A DNA stretch of 64,000 bases from Algimonas porphyrae (lineage in GTDB: Bacteria; Pseudomonadota; Alphaproteobacteria; Caulobacterales; Maricaulaceae), in the NCBI RefSeq assembly GCF_041429795.1, contig NZ_CP163424.1, forward strand, positions 1 to 64,000, read 5' to 3'. Positions within the stretch are counted from its first letter, which is position 1; each line of letters starts with the position of its first letter. Under the pieces are notes generated by a model. The model was not told the DNA's origin, did not search any database, and worked only from the letters and a program-made list of their open reading frames with translations. The position numbers and the translations under genes were made by a program. Positions 34,147 to 43,511 of this stretch are shown here, piece by piece.

Positions 34147-37100
34147 ATGGAAAAGATCGTCAGCTTCGCGGTCAATGCCTGGCGGGTGACGCTGGGCATT
34201 CTGCTCTTCATCATCGTCGGCGGTTTCATCGCCATCCAGAACCTGCCGCTGGACGCGGAGCCGGATATTCCCGTGCCCTTCGTCAATGTGCGTGTCGTGC
34301 TGCCGGGCGTTTCGCCCGCCGACGCGGAACGCCTGCTGGTCCGACCGTTGGAGACGGAGCTGAAGTCGATCGACGGGCTGAAACGAATGGACGCGGTCGC
34401 GGCTAATAATGTCGCCTATATCATTCTGGAATTCACCCCGTCCTTTGATCAGGACCAGGCCGTATTGGACGTTCAGGAAGCGGTCGACCGCGCCCGCGCC
34501 GAATTTCCCGAAGAAGCCAAGGAACCGATCGTCGAGGAAATCGACACCTCGACCGTCCCGATCTTCGTCGTCAACCTGTTCGGCGACGTGCCCGAACGCA
34601 CGCTGCAGAATACCGCCAAGGAGCTGCAGCAGCGGATCGAAGGCATTCCGGCCATTCTGGGCGCGGATATTAGCGGCGAACGCACCGACGTTCTCGAAGC
34701 CGTGGTCGATCCGACCCTGCTGGAAAGTGCCGGCATCACTTTTGACGAGCTGGCAGCCGCCGTGGCACGCAACAATCAGCTGATCACCGCCGGATCGCTG
34801 GAAACCAATAATGGGCAGTTCAATGTCAAACTGCCCGGCCTGATCGAAAATGCGGACGATCTAGCCGAACTGGTGGTCCGGACGGACGCGTCTGGCGCGG
34901 TCGTGCGCATGTCCGACATCGCCGTGGTGCGCCGGACCTATAAAGATCCGCAATCCTACGCCCGCTATAACAGCAATAATTCCGTCAGCCTGGAAATCAC
35001 CAAGCGCAAAGGCGAGAACATTCTCGACACGATCGGAGCTGTGCGCGAGGTGGTTGAAGATTATCAGACCAGCGACACGTTTCCGCAGACCATCCAGATC
35101 GAATATAGCCAGGACAAGTCGCGCTACATTCTGGAGATGGTGCGTTCGCTTTCCTCCTCCATCATCAATGCGATCCTGCTGGTTTTCATCGTCTGCCTGA
35201 TCGCGCTGGGCCTGCGGTCCGCCCTGTTCGTGGGTTTTGCCATTCCGGGATCGTTTCTGATCTCGCTTTTCATCATGTGGACGCAAGGCGAGACCATCAA
35301 CATGATGATCCTGTTCGGCCTGATCCTGTCGGTCGGCGTTCTGGTCGACAGCGCCATCGTTATCATCGAATATGCCGACCGGAAACTGGCCGAAGGCATG
35401 GCCGCGAAAGAGGCCTATATCATGGCCGGCGAGCGCATGTTCTGGCCGATCATCAGCTCCACTGCGACGACGCTGGCCGCCTTCCTGCCCTTGCTGTTCT
35501 GGGAGACGATCACGGGCAAATTCATGGCCTATTTCCCGCTGACCATGATCTATGTGCTGAGCGCCTCCGTGCTGATGGCGCTGATCTTCCTGCCGACGGT
35601 TGGAGCGCTGGGCGGCAGCCTGCGCGAACGGTTGCGGCGCGGGCCGAAGCCTGAGATCTCGGATCAGGCGCTGGCGCTGGCCGGTGAAGGCGGCGACCCG
35701 ACGAAACTGACGGGGCTGACCGGCATCTATGTGCGCACGGTCGAACGCCTGATCCGCTTTCCGTTGATCGTGCTGGGCGGGGTTATGCTGCTTTGCGCGA
35801 TCATCGTCGTCGCCTTCAGCCAGTCCATGGCCGGACCGCCACCCAAACCGGTTGAGTTCTTTACCCAGACGCCGTCCGATCAAGTCTATGTCTTCATCCG
35901 AGCGCGCGGCAACTCCACCCCCGCAGCCAAGCGGGAGCTGGCGCTGGATGTCGAAAGGCGTATTGCCGATGCGCGCATCGAAGGGATCGAGGGCGTCTAT
36001 GCCGTGGCTGGCAATGCCGGCGGAGGCGGGGCGCAAATCGACGGTCTGGCGGATGAGCCCGGCGACGCGGTCGTGAAGATTTTCTTCCAGCTGGAAGATT
36101 TCGCGGACCGTCGCAGCGTGCTGGATATTCTCGACGATATACGGGTCGCCGTCGCCGACATGCCGGGCGTTATCCCCGAAGTCACAGCGGCGAGTAACGG
36201 ACCGCCCATCGGCAAGGATATCGGTATCGAATTTACAGGCCGCGACCGCATGGCCGTCGCCGAAGCGACCCGCATCGCCGAAGCCTACCTGCTGCAGATG
36301 GAGGGCGTGATCGATGTTGAAACCACCCTGCCCCTGCCCGGCGTGGAATGGGAACTGAGCGTCGATCAGGTCGAAGCCGGTCGGCTAGGGCTGGATGTGA
36401 ACCGCATCGGACAGACTGTCCAGTTCGTCACCGAGGGTGCTTTGGTCGGCTATTTCCGTCCGCTCGACAATGACGAGGAAGTCGATATCCGCATCCGTCT
36501 GCCCGAGGATTCCCGCGATATTCGCGCTCTGGATGATCTGCGTATCCAGACGCCGCAAGGCGCGGTCCCGCTAGCCGCCGTCGTGGAGCGTCGGGCACGC
36601 CCGCGCGAGGACAGTATTACACGCCGCAACCAGTTCGCCGTCTTCGAGGTCAAGGCCAATACTGCGGATGGCTATGCGCCCAATGTTCAGGTCGAGGAGC
36701 TGCGCGACTGGCTGACCGATCAGGCCGGATTGCCTCGCGACGTCAATTGGCGCTTTCTGGGACAACAGGAAGAAAACGCCGAAGCGGCGGCGTTCGGTGT
36801 GGCTGCTCTGGCCGCAATTCTGTTCATGATGAGCGTCATTCTGCTCTTGCAGTTCAACAGCTTTTATCACGTGCTGCTGACCCTTTCTGCCGTGGTGCTC
36901 TCCGTTTTCGGCGTGCTGCTCGGCCTGATCTTCTACCCCTATGTGTCGATGGTCCTGACCATGACGGGTGTGATCGCCCTTATGGGTATCGTCGTGAACA
37001 ATAATATCGTCTTGATCGACACTTATCAGCGCCTGCTAGAACGCGGGTCCGATCCGGTCGAGGCAGCTGTACGCACGGCCGCGCAGCGGCTTCGCCCGGT

Positions 37101-37386
37101 CGTGCTGACGACCGTCACGACCGTCGTCGGCCTGATGCCGCTTGTGATCGGTTTCGATGCCGATGTGACCAGCGGTCATTTCGATCCGCGCGGATCCGGA
37201 ACATCCGATATCTGGAAGCCGCTATCCTACGCTCTGGTCTGCGGTCTGTCCTATGCGACCGTGCTGACCCTGTTCCTGACGCCGGTTCTGCTGGCGGCCC
37301 CGCATGTGTGGAAATTGCGCATCGCGCGCTGGCGCGGACGCTCCGATGACCGGCCCAGACAGATCACCATCCAGGCGGCGGAATAG
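34147..37386 (+). CDS. RND superfamily efflux permease
   Basis: This 1,079-residue inner-membrane proton-driven pump has twelve transmembrane helices in two repeats with large periplasmic loops. The start has FAVNAWRVTLGILLFIIVGGFIAIQNLPLDAEPDIPVPFVNV; the relay region in helix 4 is GVLVDSAIVIIE, with one aspartate where AcrB has two, and helix 10 has NNNIVLIDTY, without the AcrB lysine. It therefore belongs to the broader HAE/AcrB-like group but not to the classical AcrB clade; its substrate cannot be named. It probably needs a genomically distant TolC-like channel. Confidence 0.93.
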   Translation: MEKIVSFAVNAWRVTLGILLFIIVGGFIAIQNLPLDAEPDIPVPFVNVRVVLPGVSPADAERLLVRPLETELKSIDGLKRMDAVAANNVAYIILEFTPSFDQDQAVLDVQEAVDRARAEFPEEAKEPIVEEIDTSTVPIFVVNLFGDVPERTLQNTAKELQQRIEGIPAILGADISGERTDVLEAVVDPTLLESAGITFDELAAAVARNNQLITAGSLETNNGQFNVKLPGLIENADDLAELVVRTDASGAVVRMSDIAVVRRTYKDPQSYARYNSNNSVSLEITKRKGENILDTIGAVREVVEDYQTSDTFPQTIQIEYSQDKSRYILEMVRSLSSSIINAILLVFIVCLIALGLRSALFVGFAIPGSFLISLFIMWTQGETINMMILFGLILSVGVLVDSAIVIIEYADRKLAEGMAAKEAYIMAGERMFWPIISSTATTLAAFLPLLFWETITGKFMAYFPLTMIYVLSASVLMALIFLPTVGALGGSLRERLRRGPKPEISDQALALAGEGGDPTKLTGLTGIYVRTVERLIRFPLIVLGGVMLLCAIIVVAFSQSMAGPPPKPVEFFTQTPSDQVYVFIRARGNSTPAAKRELALDVERRIADARIEGIEGVYAVAGNAGGGGAQIDGLADEPGDAVVKIFFQLEDFADRRSVLDILDDIRVAVADMPGVIPEVTAASNGPPIGKDIGIEFTGRDRMAVAEATRIAEAYLLQMEGVIDVETTLPLPGVEWELSVDQVEAGRLGLDVNRIGQTVQFVTEGALVGYFRPLDNDEEVDIRIRLPEDSRDIRALDDLRIQTPQGAVPLAAVVERRARPREDSITRRNQFAVFEVKANTADGYAPNVQVEELRDWLTDQAGLPRDVNWRFLGQQEENAEAAAFGVAALAAILFMMSVILLLQFNSFYHVLLTLSAVVLSVFGVLLGLIFYPYVSMVLTMTGVIALMGIVVNNNIVLIDTYQRLLERGSDPVEAAVRTAAQRLRPVVLTTVTTVVGLMPLVIGFDADVTSGHFDPRGSGTSDIWKPLSYALVCGLSYATVLTLFLTPVLLAAPHVWKLRIARWRGRSDDRPRQITIQAAE

Positions 37387-37388
37387 GC

Positions 37389-38312
37389 TTATTCAGGCGC
37401 GAAAATGGCGGTACTCTGCATGCCGCCACCGATCAGCGAGCGTCTGATCTGCCAGCGAAACGGCTCGAAGCTGACGGATAATGTGCCGTCATCGCTCTCC
37501 GTTGCCGGCAAGGGGGGCAGGCGCTCGAACGGAACCGACACATTCGCCCCCGCGCCCGGCCCATCGATCAGCTCCGCCCGAACCGCATATTCGCCCAAGG
37601 GCATGACGGAACTGGCAATATAGGCCCAGCGGCCATCCGGCCCAACCCGCGTATCGCCAATGACGGCATTGGCAACGCTCAACCTGACGCTGCCTTGGAC
37701 TTCCGACAGACCGGAAAAGATCACACCGCCCGCATCATCATAGTCGACCGCGCCGATCGCGAGCGGCCCGGAGGCCGGAATACCGCCGAACGGGCTCTGG
37801 ATCAGGCGGGTCGGCGCCCCCGGTGCGCTGATCATGATCAGAGCCGGCGCATCCGGCTGTTCTTCCGTTGGACGGTGAATGCGGAAAATGGTTTCGACAC
37901 CGCGGATCGACGTCGCGCTGGTAATTTCCACGGCACCACCCGTCTGAACACTGGTATCATAGAGAATGGCTTCGATCGCCATGCCCTGCCCCGACACATC
38001 GACCATCGCCGACCATACGCCCTGCGCAGATGCGCGGACCTGCAGGATGCGTTCTCCCCGGTCCAGCAAGGCAATGACGGATGCCGGTTCGGCCAGACCC
38101 GAAAGGCGCAGAACGGCGCCCTCTGCGGTTTGAGTTTCCGACACACGTGTGAAGCTCACCGGTGTGAGCGAGGCGGCAACGGGGCTGACAGGGCCGGATG
38201 CAGTGTCGCGGTCATCGCCGTCCTTGCGATCACTGAGACTGATCCCGGCAAACAGAGCCAGAGCGAGCGCCAATCCACCGCCAATCATGCCTGCAATGCG
38301 TCGGGTTTTCAT
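37389..38312 (-). CDS. Ig-like repeat envelope protein with LysM remnant
   Basis: The 307-residue protein has an N-terminal membrane anchor (MKTRRIAGMIGGGLALALALFAGISL) and Ig-like beta domains (LSGLAEPASVIALLDRGERILQVRASAQGVWSAMVDVSGQGM and VQGSVRLSVANAVIGDTRVGPDGRWAYIAS). Alphaproteobacterial relatives end with a peptidoglycan-binding LysM (NLWRIAR..YG.G..Y..IF.AN). Here the end reads FRWQIRRSLIGGGMQSTAIFAPE and stops, so the LysM is degenerate and truncated. Its usual neighbour, a LOG-family gene, lies divergently upstream. ATG 38312 starts the membrane anchor. Confidence 0.7.
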   Translation of the reverse strand: MKTRRIAGMIGGGLALALALFAGISLSDRKDGDDRDTASGPVSPVAASLTPVSFTRVSETQTAEGAVLRLSGLAEPASVIALLDRGERILQVRASAQGVWSAMVDVSGQGMAIEAILYDTSVQTGGAVEITSATSIRGVETIFRIHRPTEEQPDAPALIMISAPGAPTRLIQSPFGGIPASGPLAIGAVDYDDAGGVIFSGLSEVQGSVRLSVANAVIGDTRVGPDGRWAYIASSVMPLGEYAVRAELIDGPGAGANVSVPFERLPPLPATESDDGTLSVSFEPFRWQIRRSLIGGGMQSTAIFAPE

Positions 38313-38446
38313 GGACCGCCCATGCCAGCTTTGCTCCCCTTCATCTAGCGACGCATTCACATGAGGGTGATGAGAATTACCGTGCGAAGTCGATCCCAGA
38401 GCGCTAGAGCGGTCAGCCGGTTTGAAAACAAGGATGTGATGACGCT

Positions 38447-39073
38447 ATGGATATGATGAACTCAACAACTGAATTGCGGTCCGTTGCCGTCTTTTGCGGA
38501 TCATCGCCGGGCAATATTCCTGACCACGTCCTGCTGGCGCGTCAGCTGGGCGCGGAAATCGCCCGGCGTCAGCTACGCCTGATCTATGGCGGGGGCGGTC
38601 TGGGTCTGATGGGCGCTGTCGCGCGCGCAGCCCATCAGGGCGGCGCGACAGTCATCGGCGTGATTCCAGATATGTTGCGTAAGGCGGAAGGCATCGTCCC
38701 GGATATCGAGCATGTCTTCGTGCCCGACATGCATACGCGCAAGATTCGCATGTATAAGGAATCGGACGCGTTCATCATTCTGCCCGGCGGCATTGGAACG
38801 CTGGAAGAGGCTGTTGAAGTCCTGTCCTGGCAGCAGTTGAACCTGCATGAAAAGCCGATCCTGTTTCTCTCGGACACGGGCTATTGGGATCATCTGCTGG
38901 CTGAATTTGCGCGCATCATCGATACGGGCTTTGCCCGCCCCTCAATGCGCGACGACATACTAAGCGCGCAATCGATCGACGAGGCCTTCTCCCTGATTCA
39001 GGACCGACTCGACAATCCGGTAGAAAGGCCGCCGCTGGTGCTGCGCGACGCATCCGTAGAAAGCCTGATCTAG
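38447..39073 (+). CDS. LOG-family nucleotide 5'-monophosphate phosphoribohydrolase
   Basis: The 208-residue enzyme has the Rossmann-like LOG fold: VAVFCGSSPG at the start, GGGGLGLMGAVARAAHQGGATVIGVIP, and the hallmark PGGIGTLEE near residue 115. Such enzymes release free bases from cytokinin riboside monophosphates or AMP. In bacteria the role is mostly housekeeping or plant-hormone related. It is divergent from the Ig-like protein, with an 86-base or longer promoter region between them. Confidence 0.93.
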   Translation: MDMMNSTTELRSVAVFCGSSPGNIPDHVLLARQLGAEIARRQLRLIYGGGGLGLMGAVARAAHQGGATVIGVIPDMLRKAEGIVPDIEHVFVPDMHTRKIRMYKESDAFIILPGGIGTLEEAVEVLSWQQLNLHEKPILFLSDTGYWDHLLAEFARIIDTGFARPSMRDDILSAQSIDEAFSLIQDRLDNPVERPPLVLRDASVESLI

Positions 39074-39220
39074 CGGCCCGTGCATAGCGCGTCGAAACGC
39101 TTTTTTACGCCCGGCAGGCGATTATTCGTCCCGATTTTACATCCTATAATGGAATCAATCCTAGACCCGCATAAGCCCGTTCGCTAGGGCGCGCGGAACG
39201 GATCATCTGGTCACACAAAG

Positions 39221-41344
39221 ATGACCGCGATTTTGGGGATTTTCGTGTCAGTCAGGCTTTGCGCAATCACCGCGATCGGACTTGTCGGCCTCGCTATTCC
39301 CGCCATGGCCCAGCCATTAATCGATGCACCCGCCGTGACGACATCGACAGCGGACACATCCAACAGCAGCGCAGAGCGCGACACCTATCTGCCCGACTAT
39401 TTCGCGCAGTTCCAGCCGGACACGGCGCTCGACATGGTCAACCGTATTCCCGGCTTTACCCTGCGCGGCGGCGGCAATGCGCGCGGCTTTGGTGAGGCCA
39501 ATACGAACTTCCTCGTCAATGGGCGGCGTCCATCGACCAAGTCGCAGGGCGCAGGCGATATTCTGTCGCGTATCCCCGCAACGATCGTGACCCGGCTCGA
39601 AATACTGGACGGTGCGTCGCTCGATATTCCGGGTCTATCGGGGCAGGTCGTGAATATCGTTGCAACCTCCGTCGCCCTGTCAGGGCGCTGGCGCTATTCT
39701 GCCCGATTTGAGGAAGGAACGGAGCCGCAATTGCTGGAAGGCGAAGTCTCTCTGACGGGCAAACGCGGCTATCTCGACTTTTCGCTCGGGATCGAATCTG
39801 GTCAGTTCCTGTTGACCGAAGATTCGGTCGAGCAGTTCTTTGACGGAACCGGGACGCTTATCGAGGACCGTACTGAAGATATTTTTCTGCGAAACCTGCA
39901 ACCCTCGGCCAATCTCAATCTCAGCTGGGTTCCGCTGACCGGGCGCATGGCCGGCCATGTGGCAAACCTCAACGGATCGATCGAATTCGACAATGACAAT
40001 AGCGGCGTGCGCGAAAGCTTCGTCGCGGTCGGACCGGGCGGCACCAATGGGGAGAGTTTCGTCAATAGCGGCGATGATGAAGTCGAATATGAAATCAGTG
40101 GCGATTATGCGTTCGACCTACCCCTGTTCGGGCGGGACGGAACGTTGAAACTGATCGGCTTGCTGAGCCGCGAAGACAATCAGCGCGATACGGTGTTCGT
40201 GGTCGCGCCGCAGGGCGGCGATGCCATCCGGTCTATCTTCCTGCGCGATCAGCAGGAAGGCGAGACCATCGGACGGGTCGAATATGGCTTCAAGGCCAAT
40301 GCCACGCATGATGTCCAGCTCTCGGTCGAATATGCGCTCAACACGCTCGATAGCACGACGACTTTCGAGAACAATTTCACGCCTCCGGTCCTCGACACGG
40401 TCCGCGTCGAGGAAGACCGCTATAATGCCCGTATCACCGATAGCTGGCAGATCAGCCCGACATGGTCGCTGCAAAGCTCGCTCGGAGCGGAATATTCCCG
40501 CCTGCAGGTCACAGAACCGCGCAGCGATGCGCGGACCTTCTTCCGACCCAAGGGCTTTATGTCTGTCAGCCATCAGCTGTCCGAACGCTACAGCATCCGC
40601 GCGCAGGTGGAACGGGGTGTCGGGCAGCTTAATTTCGGGACGTTCGTATCGACCCGCAATCTGGTCGATAATCAACAGACGACAGGCAATGCCGAGATCA
40701 AGCCCGATCAATTCTGGAACGTCTCGATGGAGTTCGAACGAACCGATGACAAGCTGATTTCCGGTCGGATTCGCCCCTATTATCGCGTCATCGAAGATCC
40801 GATCGACCGCATCCTCTTCCCCGATGGGACGGAAGGACCGGGCAATCTGGATCGCGCGACACGTTACGGCGTTCAGACCAATGCGACCTTGTTGTTCGAT
40901 ACGCTCGGCGTTCCCGGACTGCGGCTCGAAGCCACGGGCGATCTGGGTGACAGCCGGATCGACGACCCGCTGACCGGACAGAGCCGACAAATCAATGGCA
41001 ATGAGGAATGGGACTATAGCGTCTTCGCGCGCTACGACATGCCGGGAACGGACTTCGCCTTTACCGCGCGTGCATCCAATGATCAGGGAAGCCCGTCCTT
41101 CCGCCTCGATGATATCCGCGAAGTCGTGGTCGACAAGCCGTTCGCGTCACTGTCGGTCATTCACAAGAACTTTTTCGGCATGCAGCTGACCGTGTCCGGC
41201 ACGAACCTGCTCGACAATCGCATCGAGCAGGAACGTCAGCGTTTCGACGGGCCCGACCTGCGGCTGGGCGACCGGACCCGGATCGAACGCTTTGCCCGCC
41301 AGCGCGGACGTCGCCTGTCGATCACGCTGACGGACGTGTTTTAG
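39221..41344 (+). CDS. TonB-dependent outer-membrane receptor
   Basis: The 707-residue receptor has a signal peptide (ending IPAMAQ), a plug domain (about residues 70-150: ALDMVNRIPGFTLRGGGNARGFGEANTNFLVNGRRPSTKSQGAGDILSRIPATIVTRLEILDG) and a large beta barrel ending LSITLTDVF with the required terminal aromatic. TonB receptors import iron-siderophores, cobalamin or glycans; nothing here narrows the substrate. The plug begins directly after a short linker, without an obvious TonB box. No Fur-like site is visible just upstream. Confidence 0.9.
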   Translation: MTAILGIFVSVRLCAITAIGLVGLAIPAMAQPLIDAPAVTTSTADTSNSSAERDTYLPDYFAQFQPDTALDMVNRIPGFTLRGGGNARGFGEANTNFLVNGRRPSTKSQGAGDILSRIPATIVTRLEILDGASLDIPGLSGQVVNIVATSVALSGRWRYSARFEEGTEPQLLEGEVSLTGKRGYLDFSLGIESGQFLLTEDSVEQFFDGTGTLIEDRTEDIFLRNLQPSANLNLSWVPLTGRMAGHVANLNGSIEFDNDNSGVRESFVAVGPGGTNGESFVNSGDDEVEYEISGDYAFDLPLFGRDGTLKLIGLLSREDNQRDTVFVVAPQGGDAIRSIFLRDQQEGETIGRVEYGFKANATHDVQLSVEYALNTLDSTTTFENNFTPPVLDTVRVEEDRYNARITDSWQISPTWSLQSSLGAEYSRLQVTEPRSDARTFFRPKGFMSVSHQLSERYSIRAQVERGVGQLNFGTFVSTRNLVDNQQTTGNAEIKPDQFWNVSMEFERTDDKLISGRIRPYYRVIEDPIDRILFPDGTEGPGNLDRATRYGVQTNATLLFDTLGVPGLRLEATGDLGDSRIDDPLTGQSRQINGNEEWDYSVFARYDMPGTDFAFTARASNDQGSPSFRLDDIREVVVDKPFASLSVIHKNFFGMQLTVSGTNLLDNRIEQERQRFDGPDLRLGDRTRIERFARQRGRRLSITLTDVF

Positions 41345-41461
41345 GGGCTTGATCGCGCTCTGCGTCAACCATCTGAGCAAGGCCTAGCCGACGTCAACCT
41401 CTACTTAGACAAACGTCGTATTTGATGTATGATTGGCCCGTCATCACAGTTCGAGGCCCCC

Positions 41462-42094
41462 ATGCAAGACGAAGTTCCTCATGTCGCCCTGGACGCGGTT
41501 GAGACCTCCGCATCAGGCCCATCCATGGGATGGACAAGCTGGATCGGCACGGCAATCGGCGTCGCTGCATTGATAACATCGGTCGTTTCCATCTGGCTGG
41601 CGCTGAAAAATGCCGGGTCTATGAACCAGCTGGTCCAGGCCAATAGCTGGCCACATCTGCAAATTCTGACAAGCAACTCCTCAGACGATAATGGGCGCGA
41701 AATCCGCTTCACGATCGAAAATACGGGGGCCGGTCCCGCCAAGCTGCATTCCGTCATCGCCTATCTCGACAATGAACCGATGCCGAACGCATCCATGTTC
41801 GTGAAGCAGGCCTGCGATTGCGATCCCTCCCCGACACTGCGGCGGAGCATCGGCTCCTTCACGCCGTCCAACAAGGTGCTGGACTCCGGCTATTCGATCA
41901 TCTTTCTGAGGGTTTCCTACGACCCGGACACGGCAGAGGCCTGGAGTCGCATCGACCAAAGTCGGTTCACCCGCCTGCGCTTCCGCGGATGCTATTGTTC
42001 GGTCTTCGACGAATGCTGGGAAACGGATTTCGTATCCCTGTCGAAAACGTCCGTCGAGCTATGCGAACCGAGCGATGATAACTGGCGGGGCTGA
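41462..42094 (+). CDS. Membrane-anchored hypothetical protein
   Basis: Unrecognised. The roughly 210-residue protein has one N-terminal transmembrane helix (WIGTAIGVAALITSVVSIWLAL, about residues 25-47). A beta-rich domain follows (WPHLQILTSNSSDDNGREIRFTIENTGAGPAKLHSV) that resembles small periplasmic or cytosolic sensor-like domains. Cysteine pairs are present (QACDCDP, GCYCSVFDECW). The helix orientation is not obvious. It stands alone and converges with the GNAT gene. Confidence 0.65.
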   Translation: MQDEVPHVALDAVETSASGPSMGWTSWIGTAIGVAALITSVVSIWLALKNAGSMNQLVQANSWPHLQILTSNSSDDNGREIRFTIENTGAGPAKLHSVIAYLDNEPMPNASMFVKQACDCDPSPTLRRSIGSFTPSNKVLDSGYSIIFLRVSYDPDTAEAWSRIDQSRFTRLRFRGCYCSVFDECWETDFVSLSKTSVELCEPSDDNWRG

Positions 42095-42113
42095 AGCGCC
42101 CGTAGCGTGCGAT

Positions 42114-42695
42114 TCAGTCGCCGCGAAGCCGGGCGTAGATGAGGTGATCCGCCCAGTCGCCATTGATCTTCAATAGGCCCCGCGCCAGCCCTTCACGCTG
42201 ATATTGGCTAGCTTCCAATACCCGGACGGAGGCGGCATTGTCGGCCTGAACGGCGGCTTCGACCCGGTGCAGGGCCAGCGTTTCGAACGCAAAGCGGGTC
42301 AGGGCCCGGACTGCGCCGCGCGCATGTCCCCGGTTCGTGTGCGCCTGCGCGACCCAATAGCCCAGACGCGCCGATTGTGCCGCGCCGCGTTCAACATGGG
42401 TCAGATTGACCGCCCCGATCAGCGTGTCCGTATCGGCACGGACGATATGAAACGGGTAGGCCCGATCACTCCCCACCAGTTTCTTGAAACGGGACAGGCG
42501 AAGGCGGTAGCTGGAGCGCGACAGATGCCCGTCCAGCCAGTCCGGTTCCCATGGCCGCAGGTAATCGGCGTCGGAGCGGCGAATATTGGCCCATTGCTCA
42601 TAATCCGACCATTGTGGATGACGCAGGCGGATCAGCCCCGCCGTTCCTGGGACAGCGATCTGGGTCGCCGTCGTGATACGAAGCGCGTCGCGCAT
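42114..42695 (-). CDS. RimJ/RimL-type GNAT N-acetyltransferase
   Basis: The 193-residue protein has the acetyl-CoA-binding GNAT core (YWVAQAHTNRGHARGAVRALTRFAFETLALHRVEAAVQADNAASVRVLEASQYQREG). This arrangement is typical of ribosomal-protein alanine acetyltransferases, though the substrate of this one is unknown. Its ATG (42693-42695) overlaps the SURF1 stop as TGATG, so it is the last gene of the cytochrome oxidase operon; the association may be positional only. Confidence 0.87.
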   Translation of the reverse strand: MRDALRITTATQIAVPGTAGLIRLRHPQWSDYEQWANIRRSDADYLRPWEPDWLDGHLSRSSYRLRLSRFKKLVGSDRAYPFHIVRADTDTLIGAVNLTHVERGAAQSARLGYWVAQAHTNRGHARGAVRALTRFAFETLALHRVEAAVQADNAASVRVLEASQYQREGLARGLLKINGDWADHLIYARLRGD

Positions 42696-43390
42696 CAGCG
42701 AAAGGACAGCCGCCCCGCCCGGCGGTGCAGGATCGCGTAGATGATCAGCAGGATCAGCGCGAAGGACCACCAGGTCAGCATATAGCTGACATGGTTGTTG
42801 GCGATCTCGGGGCGCCGGATCGGTAGCTTCGCCGCGTCCGTCTCGACCGGATCCAGCGCGATATAATGGGTTGCCCCCGGCAGCCAGGCTCCGTCCGGAT
42901 TGACTTCGAACCAGCGATTTTCCGCCGTGTTGCTGCGCGTTCCAATCCAGCGTGACAGACCAGTGCGGGGCCGGATACGCCGGACATAGGCAGCACGCGG
43001 AGCTGTGAGTTCCGGCGCAGAAGCCGTCGTCTTCAGACGGTCATCGATGCTGGGAAAGCCGACGAGAACGCTCTGCGCGCCTTGAGTCACTTGCCGGAAG
43101 GGCTGCCACTGGATCGACCCCACCGGCTGATAAAGATACCAGACAGGACCATCCGCTGTTCCGCTGATCTGTATCCGGCGAAAATCGAGCGGAGCGCCTG
43201 CGGCCTGCGCGGCTGCCAGATCGGCGAGAGACGACAGGGGTGGCGCTGTGACAGCAGCATCGACCTCGGCCAGAACGCCCTGTTTCCACTGCCAGCGCTG
43301 ATATTGCCAGATGCCCAGACCGATCAGGATCGGCAGGCAGATCAGGACCGCGAGGGTCAGCCCCGGCATGGGTTTGAAGCGAAGTCTCAC
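42695..43390 (-). CDS. SURF1-family cytochrome oxidase assembly protein
   Basis: The 231-residue membrane protein has an N-terminal helix (GLTLAVLICLPILIGLGIWQYQRWQWKQ) and a C-terminal helix (HVSYMLTWWSFALILLIIYAI) around a periplasmic domain (LDFRRIQISGTADGPVWYLYQPVG). SURF1/Shy1 helps insert heme a into subunit I. The WQ-R-WQWK motif and the end-to-end two-helix layout are diagnostic. It lies downstream of ctaE after a terminator-like hairpin, so it may also be read from its own promoter. Confidence 0.92.
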   Translation of the reverse strand: MRLRFKPMPGLTLAVLICLPILIGLGIWQYQRWQWKQGVLAEVDAAVTAPPLSSLADLAAAQAAGAPLDFRRIQISGTADGPVWYLYQPVGSIQWQPFRQVTQGAQSVLVGFPSIDDRLKTTASAPELTAPRAAYVRRIRPRTGLSRWIGTRSNTAENRWFEVNPDGAWLPGATHYIALDPVETDAAKLPIRRPEIANNHVSYMLTWWSFALILLIIYAILHRRAGRLSFR

Positions 43391-43459
43391 AGAGAAAATC
43401 TATGACGCGGGACGGCAGAGGGGCAAAGCATGCATGTCACATGAAAGTCGGGATCGCAT

Positions 43460-43487
43460 AAAAAAGCCGGGGCGACAGGCCCCGGCT
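43460..43487 (-). terminator. Terminator downstream of ctaE
   Basis: On the minus strand the sequence AAGCCGGGGC-ctgt-CGCCCCGGCTT is followed by TTTTTATG, a strong hairpin with a T-run. It lies 24 bases past the ctaE stop codon. Some read-through to SURF1 is likely. Confidence 0.8.
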
Positions 43488-43511
43488 TGATATGCGTATC
43501 ATCGCCGCGCG

